Shown here piece by piece: positions 1 to 8,444 of a stretch of 19,717 nucleotides of DNA. The notes beneath the pieces are model-generated. The model had not been told where the DNA came from, searched no databases, and was given only the letters and a program-made list of their open reading frames with translations. The stretch spans positions 1-19,717 of the forward strand of contig CALCWC010000016.1 of NCBI GenBank assembly GCA_937905985.1. Direction: 5' to 3'. Numbering within the stretch: the stretch's first letter is position 1; each line of letters begins with the position of its first letter. The stretch comes from an uncultured Verrucomicrobiales bacterium. Its GTDB lineage: Bacteria > Verrucomicrobiota > Verrucomicrobiia > Verrucomicrobiales > Akkermansiaceae. The position numbers and the translations under genes were made by a program.

Positions 1-54
1 CATAAATGGCACGTACAGTGGTGTGAGAGGGGGGCGAAAGCCCCCCTACTCGAT
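1..54 (+). ncRNA. 3' end of a group II intron (partial domain V, complete domain VI)
   Basis: Bases 1-20 look like the loop and 3' strand of domain V, including the GCACGTAC stretch typical of that helix. Bases 25-51 fold as domain VI. G25-A26-G27 pairs with C49-T50-C51, A48 is left bulged, bases 28-35 pair with 40-47 over 8 bp, and the loop is GAAA (36-39). A bulged adenosine near the 3' side of domain VI is the lariat branch point in group II introns, usually 7-8 nt from the 3' splice site. If A48 is the branch point, the intron ends at about T54, giving the usual A-pyrimidine 3' end. The intron body and any reverse transcriptase/maturase gene lie before the window, so its class and activity cannot be judged. 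Confidence 0.75.
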
Positions 55-62
55 CAATCTGC

Positions 63-83
63 CCCAGGAAACGCAAGCCTGGG
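63..83 (+). other. Short inverted repeat between intron end and coaB promoter
   Basis: CCCAGG (63-68) and CCTGGG (78-83) can form a 6-bp stem with a 9-nt loop. No T-run follows, so it is not a clear terminator. It lies in the presumed 3' exon of the intron, just before the -35 element at 86. It could be part of the insertion target, but this is uncertain. Confidence 0.3.
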
Positions 84-85
84 AG

Positions 86-114
86 TTGCCATGGTGGCGG
101 ATGTGTGTTAGAGT
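86..114 (+). promoter_or_regulatory. Predicted sigma70-type promoter of coaB
   Basis: TTGCCA (86-91), a 17-nt spacer, then TAGAGT (109-114). Only 7 nt separate the -10 box from the ATG at 122, so transcription would start at or next to the start codon and give a leaderless message. The same geometry recurs at four other genes in the window. Confidence 0.6.
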
Positions 115-121
115 GTGGCGC

Positions 122-753
122 ATGAGGTTTCTCATCACCGCCGGACCCACGCGGGAACCGCTCGATCCCGCTCGCTACCTGACCAACCGCTCGTCGGGCC
201 GCATGGGCTATGCGCTGGCGGGTGCTGCGCGCCATGATGGCCATGAGGTGCTGCTGATATCCGGCCCCACCACGCTGGATGTGCCGCCGGGCGTGGACTT
301 CATCCATGTGGAGACGGCGCAGCAGATGTACGATGCGGTGCGCGACATGCTGGGTGGGGTGGATGTGGCCATCCTCACCGCCGCCGTGGCGGACTACCGC
401 CCCGTGGCGTACTCCGAACAGAAAATCAAGAAGCAGGGAGAGCGCATGGTGCTGGAGCTGGAGCGAACGCCCGATATCCTGGGCAGCATGCGCAGCGTTT
501 TCGGCTTCACCGGCACACTCATCGGTTTCGCCGCGGAGACGCAGGACGTGGAGTCCTACGCGCGCGGCAAGCTGGAGCGCAAGCAGTGTGACATGGTGGT
601 GGGCAACGACGTCTCGCGCCGCGACATCGGTTTCGATTCCCGCGAGAACGAGGTGGTGTTGGTGTTCCCGGACCATGTGGAGTACCTGGAGAAGGACACC
701 AAGGAGCACATCGCCATGCATATTATCGAACACGCCACCATCATCCGCCCCAA

Positions 754-757
<4 letters not shown>
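122..757 (+). CDS. coaB: Phosphopantothenate-cysteine ligase (CoaB domain, stand-alone)
   Basis: A 211-residue protein that should join 4'-phosphopantothenate to cysteine in cytosolic coenzyme A synthesis. The N-terminus carries the CoaB signature TAGPTREPLDPARYLTNRSS followed by GRMGYALA. AAVADYRP, KIKK, GFAAET and VGNDVS follow in the expected order. Most bacteria fuse CoaB to a flavin-dependent CoaC decarboxylase in a protein of about 400 residues; here only the ligase half exists. The start at 122 places the conserved MRFLITAGPT at the N-terminus; an upstream in-frame extension to position 23 would run through intron sequence and is rejected. No Shine-Dalgarno is visible. The stop overlaps the rsgA start (GTGA), indicating translational coupling. 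A separate coaC is expected elsewhere in the genome. Confidence 0.9.
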
Positions 758-1862
<1,105 letters not shown>

Positions 1863-1866
<4 letters not shown>

Positions 1867-2063
1867 ACGACATGTGGAAATCGAGTGTCGCCTATTTGAT
1901 TGGCGCTCTCTCGGCCATGTCCCTGGCTGCATGGCTCTGCGACGCCAAATCCATGTGGATAGTGGTGCCTGTCGCCATTATCGGCGGCATACTCGGCCAA
2001 TCCCTCTATCTCCTGGCCTCCTACCTCTGGGACGCCTTCTGGGACGCCCGAAAAGGGAAATAG
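1863..2063 (+). CDS. Small two-helix membrane protein of unknown function
   Basis: A 66-residue protein starting with an ATG inside the rsgA stop (ATGA), so it is very likely translated by coupling. Two hydrophobic segments are visible, about residues 8-26 (VAYLIGALSAMSLAAWL) and 31-55 (MWIVVPVAIIGGILGQSLYLLASYL). A short charged tail DARKGK follows, fitting an inner-membrane hairpin with both ends in the cytosol. I recognise no family. It is the last gene of the coaB-rsgA unit and converges on aroA, whose stop lies only 10 bp away. Hydrophobicity and the overlap support it being real. Confidence 0.65.
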
Positions 2064-2073
2064 CCCCAACTTC

Positions 2074-3414
2074 TCAATTTGTACATTGTACATTGTACAT
2101 TGTACTTTCTGCTGCCACATGGCGCAGTGTATCCTCAAACCCGGGGTATGAGGTGCCGATGTTCTGGCAGCCTTCCAGCGTGGTGACGCCTTCCGCGGCC
2201 AGGCCGGCCATGAGGAAGGACATGGAGATGCGGTGGTCGTCGAAGCTCTGCAGGGTGGCACCGTGCAGCGGCGCGCCGCCCGTGATGCGCATGCCGTCGT
2301 CGAGTTCCTCCACGGCGGCGCCCATGGCGCGCAGGTTTCCGGCGGTGGTGGCAATGCGGTCGCTCTCCTTCACGCGCAGCTCCGCGGCGTCGCGGATGGT
2401 GGTGGTACCTTCCGCAAAGGCGGCGGCCACGGCCAGCACGGGAATTTCGTCAATGATGTTGGGGATTTCCGCGCCGCCGATATCCGTGCCGTGCAGGTGC
2501 GGGGCGTGGCGCACGGTGATGTCGCCGTATGGTTCGCCCGCGTCCACACGATTTCCAATCGTGATATCCGCCCCCATGCGCTGCAATACGGGGATGATGC
2601 CGCAGCGGGTGGGGTTGAGCCCCACGTTGCACAGCGTGAGCTCGCTGCCGGGTACGATGCTGGCCGCCACCAGCCAGAATGCCGCGCTGGAGATGTCGCC
2701 GGGGATGGTGATGTCCCTGGCCGCAATGTCCACGGGCCCCGTCACCGCTATGTCCAGCCCGTCCTCTGAAACAGAGCAGGGGATGCCGAAGTGTGCGAAC
2801 AGGCGTTCCGTGTGGTCGCGCGTGACGGCGGGCTGGTGCACGCGCGTGGTGCCGCGCGTGAGCATGCCCGCCAGCAGCACGGCGCTCTTCACCTGGGCAC
2901 TCGCCATCGGCAGCGTGTAGTCGATGGGTTGCAGCGTGCCGCCGCAGATGTGCAGCGGGGCGCAGCCGGGCTTTTCGCCGCACGCCTCCACCCGCGCGCC
3001 CATCTGCGTGAGCGGGTCCAGGATACGCTTCATCGGGCGCTTGCTCAGCGAGCGGTCGCCGTACAGGCGGCTCTCGAACGGCAGCGCCGCGAGCACGCCC
3101 GCCATCAGGCGCATGCCTGTGCCGGAGTTCCCGCAGTCGATGTCGCGCTGTGGGGCGGCGGGCCGCATGGCGCATCCAGTGAGCGTGAAGTTCTGCGGCG
3201 CATCGCCGGGTGTGACCTGTGCGCCGATCTGCTGCATGGCGCGCAGGGTGTTGAGGCAGTCCTCGCTGCAGAGGTAGTTTCTCACGCGCATGCTGCCGCG
3301 CGCGAGCGCGCCGAGGATGGCGACACGGTGCGAGATGCTCTTGTCGCCCGGCACGTCAATGCAGCCGCGCAGGCCGTGCGCGGCGCGGCTCACGCTGATG
3401 CGTTCACTTGCCAT
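2074..3414 (-). CDS. aroA: 3-phosphoshikimate 1-carboxyvinyltransferase (EPSP synthase)
   Basis: A 446-residue enzyme that transfers enolpyruvyl from PEP to shikimate-3-phosphate, the sixth step of the shikimate pathway. Family motifs appear in order: PGDKSISHR near the N-terminus, NSGTGMRL (PEP loop), RPMKRILDPL, SAQVKSAVLLAGM, GDISSAAFWL, DEIPVLAVAAAF, RVKESDRI and DDHRISMSF. The NSGT.MRL form resembles class II bacterial enzymes. The start at 3414 gives MASERISVSR and overlaps the end of the PPIase gene by 11 nt; a longer ORF upstream is only that gene read in another frame. The last nine residues before the stop (TMYNVQCTN) are encoded by a 7-bp tandem repeat and its edge, so the C-terminal tail is likely repeat-derived rather than part of the conserved fold. 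Confidence 0.95.
   Translation of the reverse strand: MASERISVSRAAHGLRGCIDVPGDKSISHRVAILGALARGSMRVRNYLCSEDCLNTLRAMQQIGAQVTPGDAPQNFTLTGCAMRPAAPQRDIDCGNSGTGMRLMAGVLAALPFESRLYGDRSLSKRPMKRILDPLTQMGARVEACGEKPGCAPLHICGGTLQPIDYTLPMASAQVKSAVLLAGMLTRGTTRVHQPAVTRDHTERLFAHFGIPCSVSEDGLDIAVTGPVDIAARDITIPGDISSAAFWLVAASIVPGSELTLCNVGLNPTRCGIIPVLQRMGADITIGNRVDAGEPYGDITVRHAPHLHGTDIGGAEIPNIIDEIPVLAVAAAFAEGTTTIRDAAELRVKESDRIATTAGNLRAMGAAVEELDDGMRITGGAPLHGATLQSFDDHRISMSFLMAGLAAEGVTTLEGCQNIGTSYPGFEDTLRHVAAESTMYNVQCTN
2081..2105. repeat. Heptanucleotide tandem repeat, GTACATT x 3.6
   Basis: Three complete copies of GTACATT (2081-2087, 2088-2094, 2095-2101) and a partial GTAC (2102-2105). It lies in the last codons of aroA, next to the convergent end of the 66-residue membrane gene. 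GTAC is self-complementary, so short hairpins are possible. Seven is not a multiple of three, so a change in copy number would alter the aroA tail and stop. Confidence 0.9.
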
Positions 3415-4429
3415 AGAAGATTTGGATGTGGTTCTTGGCGCGTCCCTCCTTGAGCGCCGCGTTGAAATAGGCGTCCGTGGCCAGCTCGCGCTGCGCGCTC
3501 TCAATGGCGCTGCGCAGCGACTCCCGGCAGTCGTCAAGCGACGGTGTGTACGAGGGCGTGACCGGACCCGCCAGCACAATGTGCCAGCCCCAGCGGCTCT
3601 GCACCAGCGCGGGCGTGCCCGCCGCCAGCGGGGTCTCGCCGAAGATGTTCAGCTCCTCCAGCGGCAGCGTGCCGTCGTCGTACAGCGTGCCGAGGTCGCC
3701 GCCCTTGGGTGCGCTGCGCTCGTCTTCGCTGCGTTCCTTGGCAATTTCCGCAAAGGATTCCCCGGCCTGGATACGCGCCAGCAGGGCTTCCGCATCGGCT
3801 TTCACGGCTGCGGCATCCTTCTCCAGCGTGGCGAGGAAGATGTGCTTCACGCTGCGGGAGGCGGGGATTTCCAGCTCATCCTTCAGCTGCCCGTAGTGGA
3901 GCGCCAGCGCCTCGTTCTCCACGGCGGTATGCTTTGCCACCGCGCGTTCCAGGCATGCCAGCTCCAGCAGGCGTGCCTCCAGCTTGGCGGCAAAATGCTC
4001 CCGCGTGTAGCCTTGGGATTGCAGCGCCGCGGCAAACGCGTGCTCGTCCGCGCAGCGGCTCTGCAGGCGGGCCATCTCCTGCTGCACCGCTTCTTTCTGC
4101 GGCGGCAGGTTGCGGTCGTTGTACCGCGCGCGGATGCGGATGGTGCTGTTGTTCACCAGCCCCAAGATCATGCTGGCGGTGCGGGACGAGTCGTCGAGCG
4201 CGCGCCCTGCCAGCAGGTTTTGCTCCGCGGTGTGGCGTGCGAGCTGCGCGCGGTTGACGGCCTCCCCGTTCACGGTGGCCACGGGTTTCTCCGCCGCAGC
4301 GGTCTGCAGCGGGTGCAGCGTGCGGTACACCGGGCCTTCCAGCACCCACAGGTCAACGCCAAGGTAGCCTATCACCGTGCCGAACAGCGCCAGTTTCAGC
4401 ACCAGCAGCTTGAGGGAACTTATCTTCAC
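3404..4429 (-). CDS. Membrane-anchored parvulin-type peptidyl-prolyl isomerase
   Basis: A 341-residue protein with an uncleaved N-terminal anchor (about residues 7-30), a SurA N-like helical region, and a parvulin rotamase domain at about 180-285. The rotamase domain is marked by VKHIFLATLEKDA, AGESFAEIAKERSEDERSAPKGGDLGTL and ALVQSRWGWHIVLA. Such proteins isomerise X-Pro bonds and chaperone exported or outer-membrane proteins in the periplasm (PrsA/SurA/PpiD group). The start is GTG at 4429; a TAGAAT -10 box ends 6 nt upstream. It overlaps the aroA start by 11 nt, so the two are co-transcribed despite unrelated roles. The precise orthology (SurA, PpiD or PrsA) cannot be settled from sequence alone. 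Confidence 0.85.
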   Translation of the reverse strand: MKISSLKLLVLKLALFGTVIGYLGVDLWVLEGPVYRTLHPLQTAAAEKPVATVNGEAVNRAQLARHTAEQNLLAGRALDDSSRTASMILGLVNNSTIRIRARYNDRNLPPQKEAVQQEMARLQSRCADEHAFAAALQSQGYTREHFAAKLEARLLELACLERAVAKHTAVENEALALHYGQLKDELEIPASRSVKHIFLATLEKDAAAVKADAEALLARIQAGESFAEIAKERSEDERSAPKGGDLGTLYDDGTLPLEELNIFGETPLAAGTPALVQSRWGWHIVLAGPVTPSYTPSLDDCRESLRSAIESAQRELATDAYFNAALKEGRAKNHIQIFYGK

Positions 4430-4435
4430 GCGGAC

Positions 4436-4464
4436 ATTCTATACCCCATCTCGCCCTACGACAA
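4436..4464 (-). promoter_or_regulatory. Predicted promoter of the PPIase-aroA unit
   Basis: On the reverse strand TTGTCG (4464-4459), a 17-nt spacer, then TAGAAT (4441-4436). The GTG start at 4429 follows after 6 nt, which places the likely transcription start on the first base of the start codon. The element fills most of the 85-bp gap between the TPR gene and this unit. Confidence 0.65.
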
Positions 4465-4514
4465 CCAAATTCCGCATCATCACGCACATTCTCCCGCGCG
4501 CGGTGCGGGAACAT

Positions 4515-5402
4515 TTATCGGCGCTGCAAAAAGTCTGCCACGCCGGTGATGGGGAAGCGGAGGTCGTTCTTGGCGAAGAGTGCCAGGTCTCGCCGGGCTT
4601 TCTGCTCGCTGCCGAAAAGCTCCTCCACGGTCAGGCGTTCCTCCTGCGGCAGGTTGAGGCGGTTCTGGAGGACAAAGAGCAGGCAGCGGAGGGTGGGGGT
4701 GCGGCTGTTGGTTTCTGCGAAGAGGGAGCGGCCCATCTCCAGGGCCTCGGCCTCGCGCCCGCGGATGCGCGAGAGGTTGTAGAAGACCCAGCGGCGGTAC
4801 ATGGTGGGGGCTCCCAGCTCCACCGCGCGCTTGTAGGCTTCCGCCGCCTTGCCGAATTGGGGACGGCGCGCCGGGTTCTCATAGAAGTTGCCCAGCTCCA
4901 AATAGATCAGCGGGTTTTCCGGATTGGCGGAGGCACCGTCCAGCAGGAATCGTTCCCCGCTCTCCAGGTAGGCGGCGGCCAGTGCCGCCTGCTGCGGGGC
5001 TTCCAAATCGCGCCGCCCCAGGGTGTGGGAGACGGCGTTGCGGGCCATGTCGCGCGCGGCCCGCATCCAGTAGTTGGGGCGCTGCGGGGCCAGGGTGGTG
5101 ATTTGCTCCCAGCGCCGCTGCGCGCGCGGCCAGTCCTGCTTCATCCAGGCGTCCGTGGCGTCGGCGGTCATCAGCTCTGCCGTCAGGGAGCGCAGCCCGC
5201 CCAGCGTGAGGAAGGAGAGGCGGCGCGTGAAGGCATCCCGCTGGCCTCCCCATTCCACGGGGCGTGACAGCCCCACCGCACGCTCGTGCGCGCCGACCCG
5301 CTGTGCGGGGATGTGCAGCAGGAAACCGCCGGCGGCCAGTGCCGCCAACGCTGCCAGCGGCACCGCGAGACCTCGCATGGTTCTGGTGCAGGCGGGGGTC
5401 AT
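4515..5402 (-). CDS. Membrane-anchored TPR-like protein of unknown function
   Basis: A 295-residue protein. Residues about 9-31 (MRGLAVPLAALAALAAGGFLLHI) form a signal anchor. The rest is helical and resembles tetratricopeptide repeats, for example WPRAQRRWEQITTLAPQRP and YLELGNFYENPARRPQ followed by FGKAAEAYKRAVELG. The family normally scaffolds protein-protein contacts; no catalytic motif is seen. The chosen start at 5402 overlaps the panE-like stop as ATGA, implying translational coupling; an internal ATG at 5378 is an alternative start. No terminator hairpin is evident downstream, so transcription may continue into the PPIase gene. Confidence 0.7.
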   Translation of the reverse strand: MTPACTRTMRGLAVPLAALAALAAGGFLLHIPAQRVGAHERAVGLSRPVEWGGQRDAFTRRLSFLTLGGLRSLTAELMTADATDAWMKQDWPRAQRRWEQITTLAPQRPNYWMRAARDMARNAVSHTLGRRDLEAPQQAALAAAYLESGERFLLDGASANPENPLIYLELGNFYENPARRPQFGKAAEAYKRAVELGAPTMYRRWVFYNLSRIRGREAEALEMGRSLFAETNSRTPTLRCLLFVLQNRLNLPQEERLTVEELFGSEQKARRDLALFAKNDLRFPITGVADFLQRR

Positions 5403-6316
5403 TCCATGCCGATGCAGTGGCGGATTTCCGCGCAGAGGCGGCTCATGGCGGGCACGGATGCCCCGGCATCCATCGCGCGTTGCAGGGGGATGCCCCAGAT
5501 GGCATCATATTCGATGGGGCGCTTGCGGAGGAAATCCACCGCGGTGCTGGGGGTGAAATCCCCCATGACCTCCGTGCGGCGCATCTGGCTTTCCGTGAGG
5601 CTGGCGGGCAGGGGGAACCCGCGCAGCTTGGCGGCGGCGCACACCTCGCCCATGATGGTGCGGGCGCGCTCCACCTCTTCCGGCATGGTGAAGAGCTCCG
5701 GCACGGAGATGCCGCCGTGTACCAGGCACAGCCCGTTGAACGGGATGTTCCAGATGAGCTTGTGCCACTGGATGTACTCCAGGTCACGGTATGCCGTGGA
5801 GCGGATGCCGGCCCGCTTGAACTGCTCCGCAAACGCGCACGCGCGCTCGTAGCATGAATCCGTTCCGCGCAACGGCGCAAACTGAATGTCTCCGCCTTCC
5901 AAATGCCGCACCGTGCCCGGCGTGTCCGGCATGCAGCACACAAAGCACAGCCCCACATACACGTCCTCCGCCGGCACGAATTCGCTGATGGCCTCGGCGT
6001 TCCCCATGCCGTTCTGCAGGCTCAGTACCTCTGTACCCTCCTTCACCAGGTGCGGCAGGGATTCCGCCAGTTGGTCGTTGTAGATCGCCTTCCAGCACAC
6101 GATAACCAAATCCACCGGGCCGCATTCCGATGCGTGCTTGCACACCTTGGGCCGCGGCAGGAAGATATCCCCGTCCACACTCTGCACCTGCAGGCCGTGC
6201 TCGCGGATGGCATTGTATGACGAGCGCACGATGAAGGTGACGTCTTCCCCGGCCTCTGCCAGCTTGGCTCCATAGAAGGAGCCCAGGGAGCCCGCTCCCA
6301 GAATTGCGATTTTCAT
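5399..6316 (-). CDS. panE: 2-dehydropantoate 2-reductase (ketopantoate reductase family)
   Basis: A 305-residue NAD(P)-dependent reductase predicted to convert 2-dehydropantoate to pantoate in pantothenate synthesis. The N-terminal Rossmann motif is MKIAILGAGSLGSFYGAKLA. LQNGMGN follows, then the C-terminal helical domain with WHKLIWNIPFNGL, containing the expected catalytic lysine and substrate-binding asparagines. STAVDFLRKRPIEYDAIWG matches the conserved Ser...Asp...Glu segment. The start at 6316 places the nucleotide-binding motif at the N-terminus; the ORF extends 34 codons further but that part covers the promoter. It shares the pantothenate-CoA pathway with coaB in this window but is a separate unit. 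Members of this family sometimes reduce other 2-keto acids, so PanE activity is likely rather than proven. Confidence 0.85.
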   Translation of the reverse strand: MKIAILGAGSLGSFYGAKLAEAGEDVTFIVRSSYNAIREHGLQVQSVDGDIFLPRPKVCKHASECGPVDLVIVCWKAIYNDQLAESLPHLVKEGTEVLSLQNGMGNAEAISEFVPAEDVYVGLCFVCCMPDTPGTVRHLEGGDIQFAPLRGTDSCYERACAFAEQFKRAGIRSTAYRDLEYIQWHKLIWNIPFNGLCLVHGGISVPELFTMPEEVERARTIMGEVCAAAKLRGFPLPASLTESQMRRTEVMGDFTPSTAVDFLRKRPIEYDAIWGIPLQRAMDAGASVPAMSRLCAEIRHCIGME

Positions 6317-6323
6317 GACCCGC

Positions 6324-6352
6324 ATGGTATCATGGCGCCGCGGGCAAGGCAA
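6324..6352 (-). promoter_or_regulatory. Predicted promoter of the panE-TPR unit
   Basis: Reverse strand TTGCCT (6352-6347), a 17-nt spacer, TACCAT (6329-6324), then 7 nt to the ATG at 6316. It lies in the 124-bp divergent region and faces away from the promoter at 6380-6408. Confidence 0.55.
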
Positions 6353-6379
6353 CAAAAAACAGACACACGCATTTTTGCC

Positions 6380-6408
6380 TTGCCTTTCCCGCTTTATGGG
6401 CATAGAAT
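6380..6408 (+). promoter_or_regulatory. Predicted promoter of the basic-protein gene
   Basis: TTGCCT (6380-6385), a 17-nt spacer, TAGAAT (6403-6408). Unlike the other promoters here, it leaves a leader of about 25 nt before the ATG at 6441. That leader, rich in A and C, shows no Shine-Dalgarno. Confidence 0.65.
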
Positions 6409-6440
6409 ACTCTCGCATTTACCACTAAACCACCAAGACA

Positions 6441-6752
6441 ATGGGTCAACAACATCGCAAGGAAACCAAGCGCCGTCGTCGCACGGCTTACATCAAGCGT
6501 CAGAAGGAAATCGCAAAGAACACCAAGAACCTCGCGCCCGTCCAGCTGGCGCGCAAGGTGGTGAAGGAGGAGACCCCGGCCGAGCCCGCCCCTGAAAAGG
6601 AGGTGAAGAAGCCCGCCGCCAAGAAGGCTCCCGCCAAGAAGACTGCGGCTGAGAAGGCCCCTGAAAAGGAGACCAAGAAGCCAGCGGCCAAGAAGGCTCC
6701 CGCCAAAAAGCCCGTCGCCAAGAAGGCTCCCGCCCAAAAGGAGGAGGCCTAA
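6441..6752 (+). CDS. Small Lys/Ala/Pro-rich basic protein with histone H1-like tail
   Basis: A 103-residue, very basic protein. Residues 1-30 (MGQQHRKETKRRRRTAYIKR and on) form an arginine/lysine-rich head. The rest is low-complexity, with repeats of PAAKKAPAKK and APEKE/KETKK ending in QKEEA. Such tails resemble eukaryotic histone H1 and bacterial H1-like nucleoid proteins, which bind DNA or RNA non-specifically. From memory, short proteins with this kind of head occur in Verrucomicrobiota, but I cannot confirm a named family. It is monocistronic, with its own promoter and a strong terminator, as expected for an abundant structural protein. A ribosome-associated role is an alternative. No membrane segment or enzyme motif is present. 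Confidence 0.8.
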   Translation: MGQQHRKETKRRRRTAYIKRQKEIAKNTKNLAPVQLARKVVKEETPAEPAPEKEVKKPAAKKAPAKKTAAEKAPEKETKKPAAKKAPAKKPVAKKAPAQKEEA

Positions 6753-6780
6753 GCACTCTCTTGCAACATTTTCCATTCTC

Positions 6781-6815
6781 ACGGCGCATCCCTTTCGCGG
6801 TGCGCCGTTTTTTTT
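6781..6815 (+). terminator. Rho-independent terminator after the basic-protein gene
   Basis: The stem CGGCGCA (6782-6788) pairs with TGCGCCG (6801-6807), extended by A6781-T6808. A run of eight T (6808-6815) follows. It separates the gene from the next operon. Confidence 0.9.
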
Positions 6816-6841
6816 CGTGCCATGGAATCGTAATTATATGC

Positions 6842-6871
6842 TTGCTTCACGGGGGGGGAGCCTGATATAAT
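6842..6871 (+). promoter_or_regulatory. Predicted promoter of the envelope operon
   Basis: TTGCTT (6842-6847), an 18-nt spacer containing a run of nine G, and a perfect TATAAT (6866-6871). The ATG at 6880 follows after 8 nt, so the transcript would be leaderless or nearly so. Confidence 0.7.
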
Positions 6872-6879
6872 CACCGCGT

Positions 6880-8442
6880 ATGGAAGTAAAGTGTTCCAGG
6901 TGCGGACGCACGTTTGTTACGAATCAGGAGGAAATGTCCATTTGCCCGGACTGTCTCAAGGGCGAATTCTCCTCGGCTGTCAGGCTGAGCGAATCTGAAC
7001 TCAAGGCCTTGCACGACGAGTACAAGGGTGCCAACATGCGCCAGGCGGCCCGCGCGGAGCGCATGAATGAGGGTTACCTTTCCGGGGAGGCCTTCAGCAC
7101 CGCCGGCAAAATACGTTTCGCCATCGGCATTTTCCTTTTCCTCGTCTGCCTGTTCATTTTCCTGATTGGGGAAAGCGATTCCTCCGCCACCCCCGTCGCG
7201 CAGTTGGATACGGATTCCCAGCGAATCTTTTCTATCGTCTTCTGCTGGGTGGCCGCAGGGTTTGTGTTTTTCTCCACACGCCGCCGTCCCAAGGTGGTGT
7301 ACCCCATTGTGGCTCTTTTCATCATCCTGGGGTGGTTTATGCCCACGGTGTGGTCCATGATTTCCAATACCGTGAAACCCGCCGCCGTGGTGGCCGCCAC
7401 GGATAACTCCAATCCGGAAGACCCCGTGTTCGAGCCCACGGAAAACCGCCGCGTCCTGACGGATGATGACCTGGTGGTGTTCACCCAGTACGCCCAGAGG
7501 GTGCGCCAGTTGACCCACTACGCCATCTATGTGGATGTGCAGGACGCGCGCGCCCGAGGCATCATCCGCGATGCCTTCACCCGCCTGCTGCATGCAGATT
7601 TGACCAAGCCCTTCACCCGTGCCAATGGCACTCTCTTTGTGGTGCAGAACATCCAGGGCGAGCGCCGCGACATCTCGGACCTGCTCTGCCGTATCGGCCG
7701 CGTGACGTACGCCAATGTGCAGGACGGCATCTACGAGGTGCTGTATGATGCCGAAAAGGCGAACATGGTGTCCGAGCACTCGGCGGAGGTGCTCAGCTCT
7801 CCCCAGAGCGCCAATTTCGTGACGGCCAACATCAGCGAGCTGTCGTGCCTGGACCCCATGCGCATACGCATGGCCGCCAGAACCCTGAAAGGGGCGGATG
7901 TCAGCTATTCCCGCGGGGATATCCGGGATGCCCTGCTGGCCGCACTCAACGAACCTTGGGGGGATGACCCGGAAACATACGCCGCCTTGGTGGAGGCCGC
8001 CATGACATATGCCGGCTCTCCCACTTCCGATTCCCGGGGCAATTCCGCCAGAAAGGCTATCGTCGACCATTGCTGGAAGTATTTCCACATGCGATTCAAG
8101 CAGCACCGTGATGTCTCCGAGAGCGTCATCAACTTCCTCATCGCGGAGCGCAAGAACGATATGGTGGATCCCATTGTGGAATACTGGAGCAAGGACCCCG
8201 TGGAGTGGAACTCCGTACTCATGGCCCTGAGCGCCCGCGCCCGTGACGCTGTGCAGGCACGCCTGCTGGAACTCCTGCAGTCCACCTCTTCACTCGGCAC
8301 CATCAACGCCATCATGCGCTACCTGCAGAGTGAGGGCACCCAGGCCGCAATCCCCGTGGTGGAGAAGTTCGAGTCGCACTCCGACTCGATGATCCGCTAC
8401 GCTGCAAGAACAACCCTTGACGCGCTCAGGAAGCGCTCCTGA
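6880..8442 (+). CDS. Zinc-ribbon, three-TM protein with helical-repeat C-terminus, function unknown
   Basis: A 520-residue protein. Residues 5-25 form a treble-clef/zinc-ribbon (C5-x2-C8 and C22-x2-C25) at the cytosolic N-terminus. Three hydrophobic segments follow at about 77-97, 113-130 and 138-157, then a large soluble region. Its middle part (about 190-300) has mixed alpha/beta character and is unassigned. Residues about 390-520 look like HEAT-type helical repeats, for example TINAIMRYLQSEGTQAAIPV and MIRYAARTTLDALRKRS. With an odd number of helices and a cytosolic zinc ribbon, the soluble part would face the periplasm. It is the first gene of a three-gene operon, 2 bp before the next start. 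I recognise no named family. Confidence 0.8.
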   Translation: MEVKCSRCGRTFVTNQEEMSICPDCLKGEFSSAVRLSESELKALHDEYKGANMRQAARAERMNEGYLSGEAFSTAGKIRFAIGIFLFLVCLFIFLIGESDSSATPVAQLDTDSQRIFSIVFCWVAAGFVFFSTRRRPKVVYPIVALFIILGWFMPTVWSMISNTVKPAAVVAATDNSNPEDPVFEPTENRRVLTDDDLVVFTQYAQRVRQLTHYAIYVDVQDARARGIIRDAFTRLLHADLTKPFTRANGTLFVVQNIQGERRDISDLLCRIGRVTYANVQDGIYEVLYDAEKANMVSEHSAEVLSSPQSANFVTANISELSCLDPMRIRMAARTLKGADVSYSRGDIRDALLAALNEPWGDDPETYAALVEAAMTYAGSPTSDSRGNSARKAIVDHCWKYFHMRFKQHRDVSESVINFLIAERKNDMVDPIVEYWSKDPVEWNSVLMALSARARDAVQARLLELLQSTSSLGTINAIMRYLQSEGTQAAIPVVEKFESHSDSMIRYAARTTLDALRKRS

Positions 8443-8444
8443 CT

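Noticed and set aside
60..90. RNase P RNA-like segment (CCAGG...AACGC...CCTGGG)
   Set aside because: Superficially similar to an RNase P helix, but the rest of the RNA is missing and the region is better read as intron 3' exon plus promoter.
23..121. N-terminal extension of CoaB starting in the intron region
   Set aside because: The extension has no family similarity, crosses intron domain VI and the predicted promoter, and the conserved protein begins at 122.
6849..6857. Run of nine G as a possible phase-variable tract
   Set aside because: It falls in the spacer of the predicted promoter and length change could alter it, but with one sequence there is no evidence of variation.
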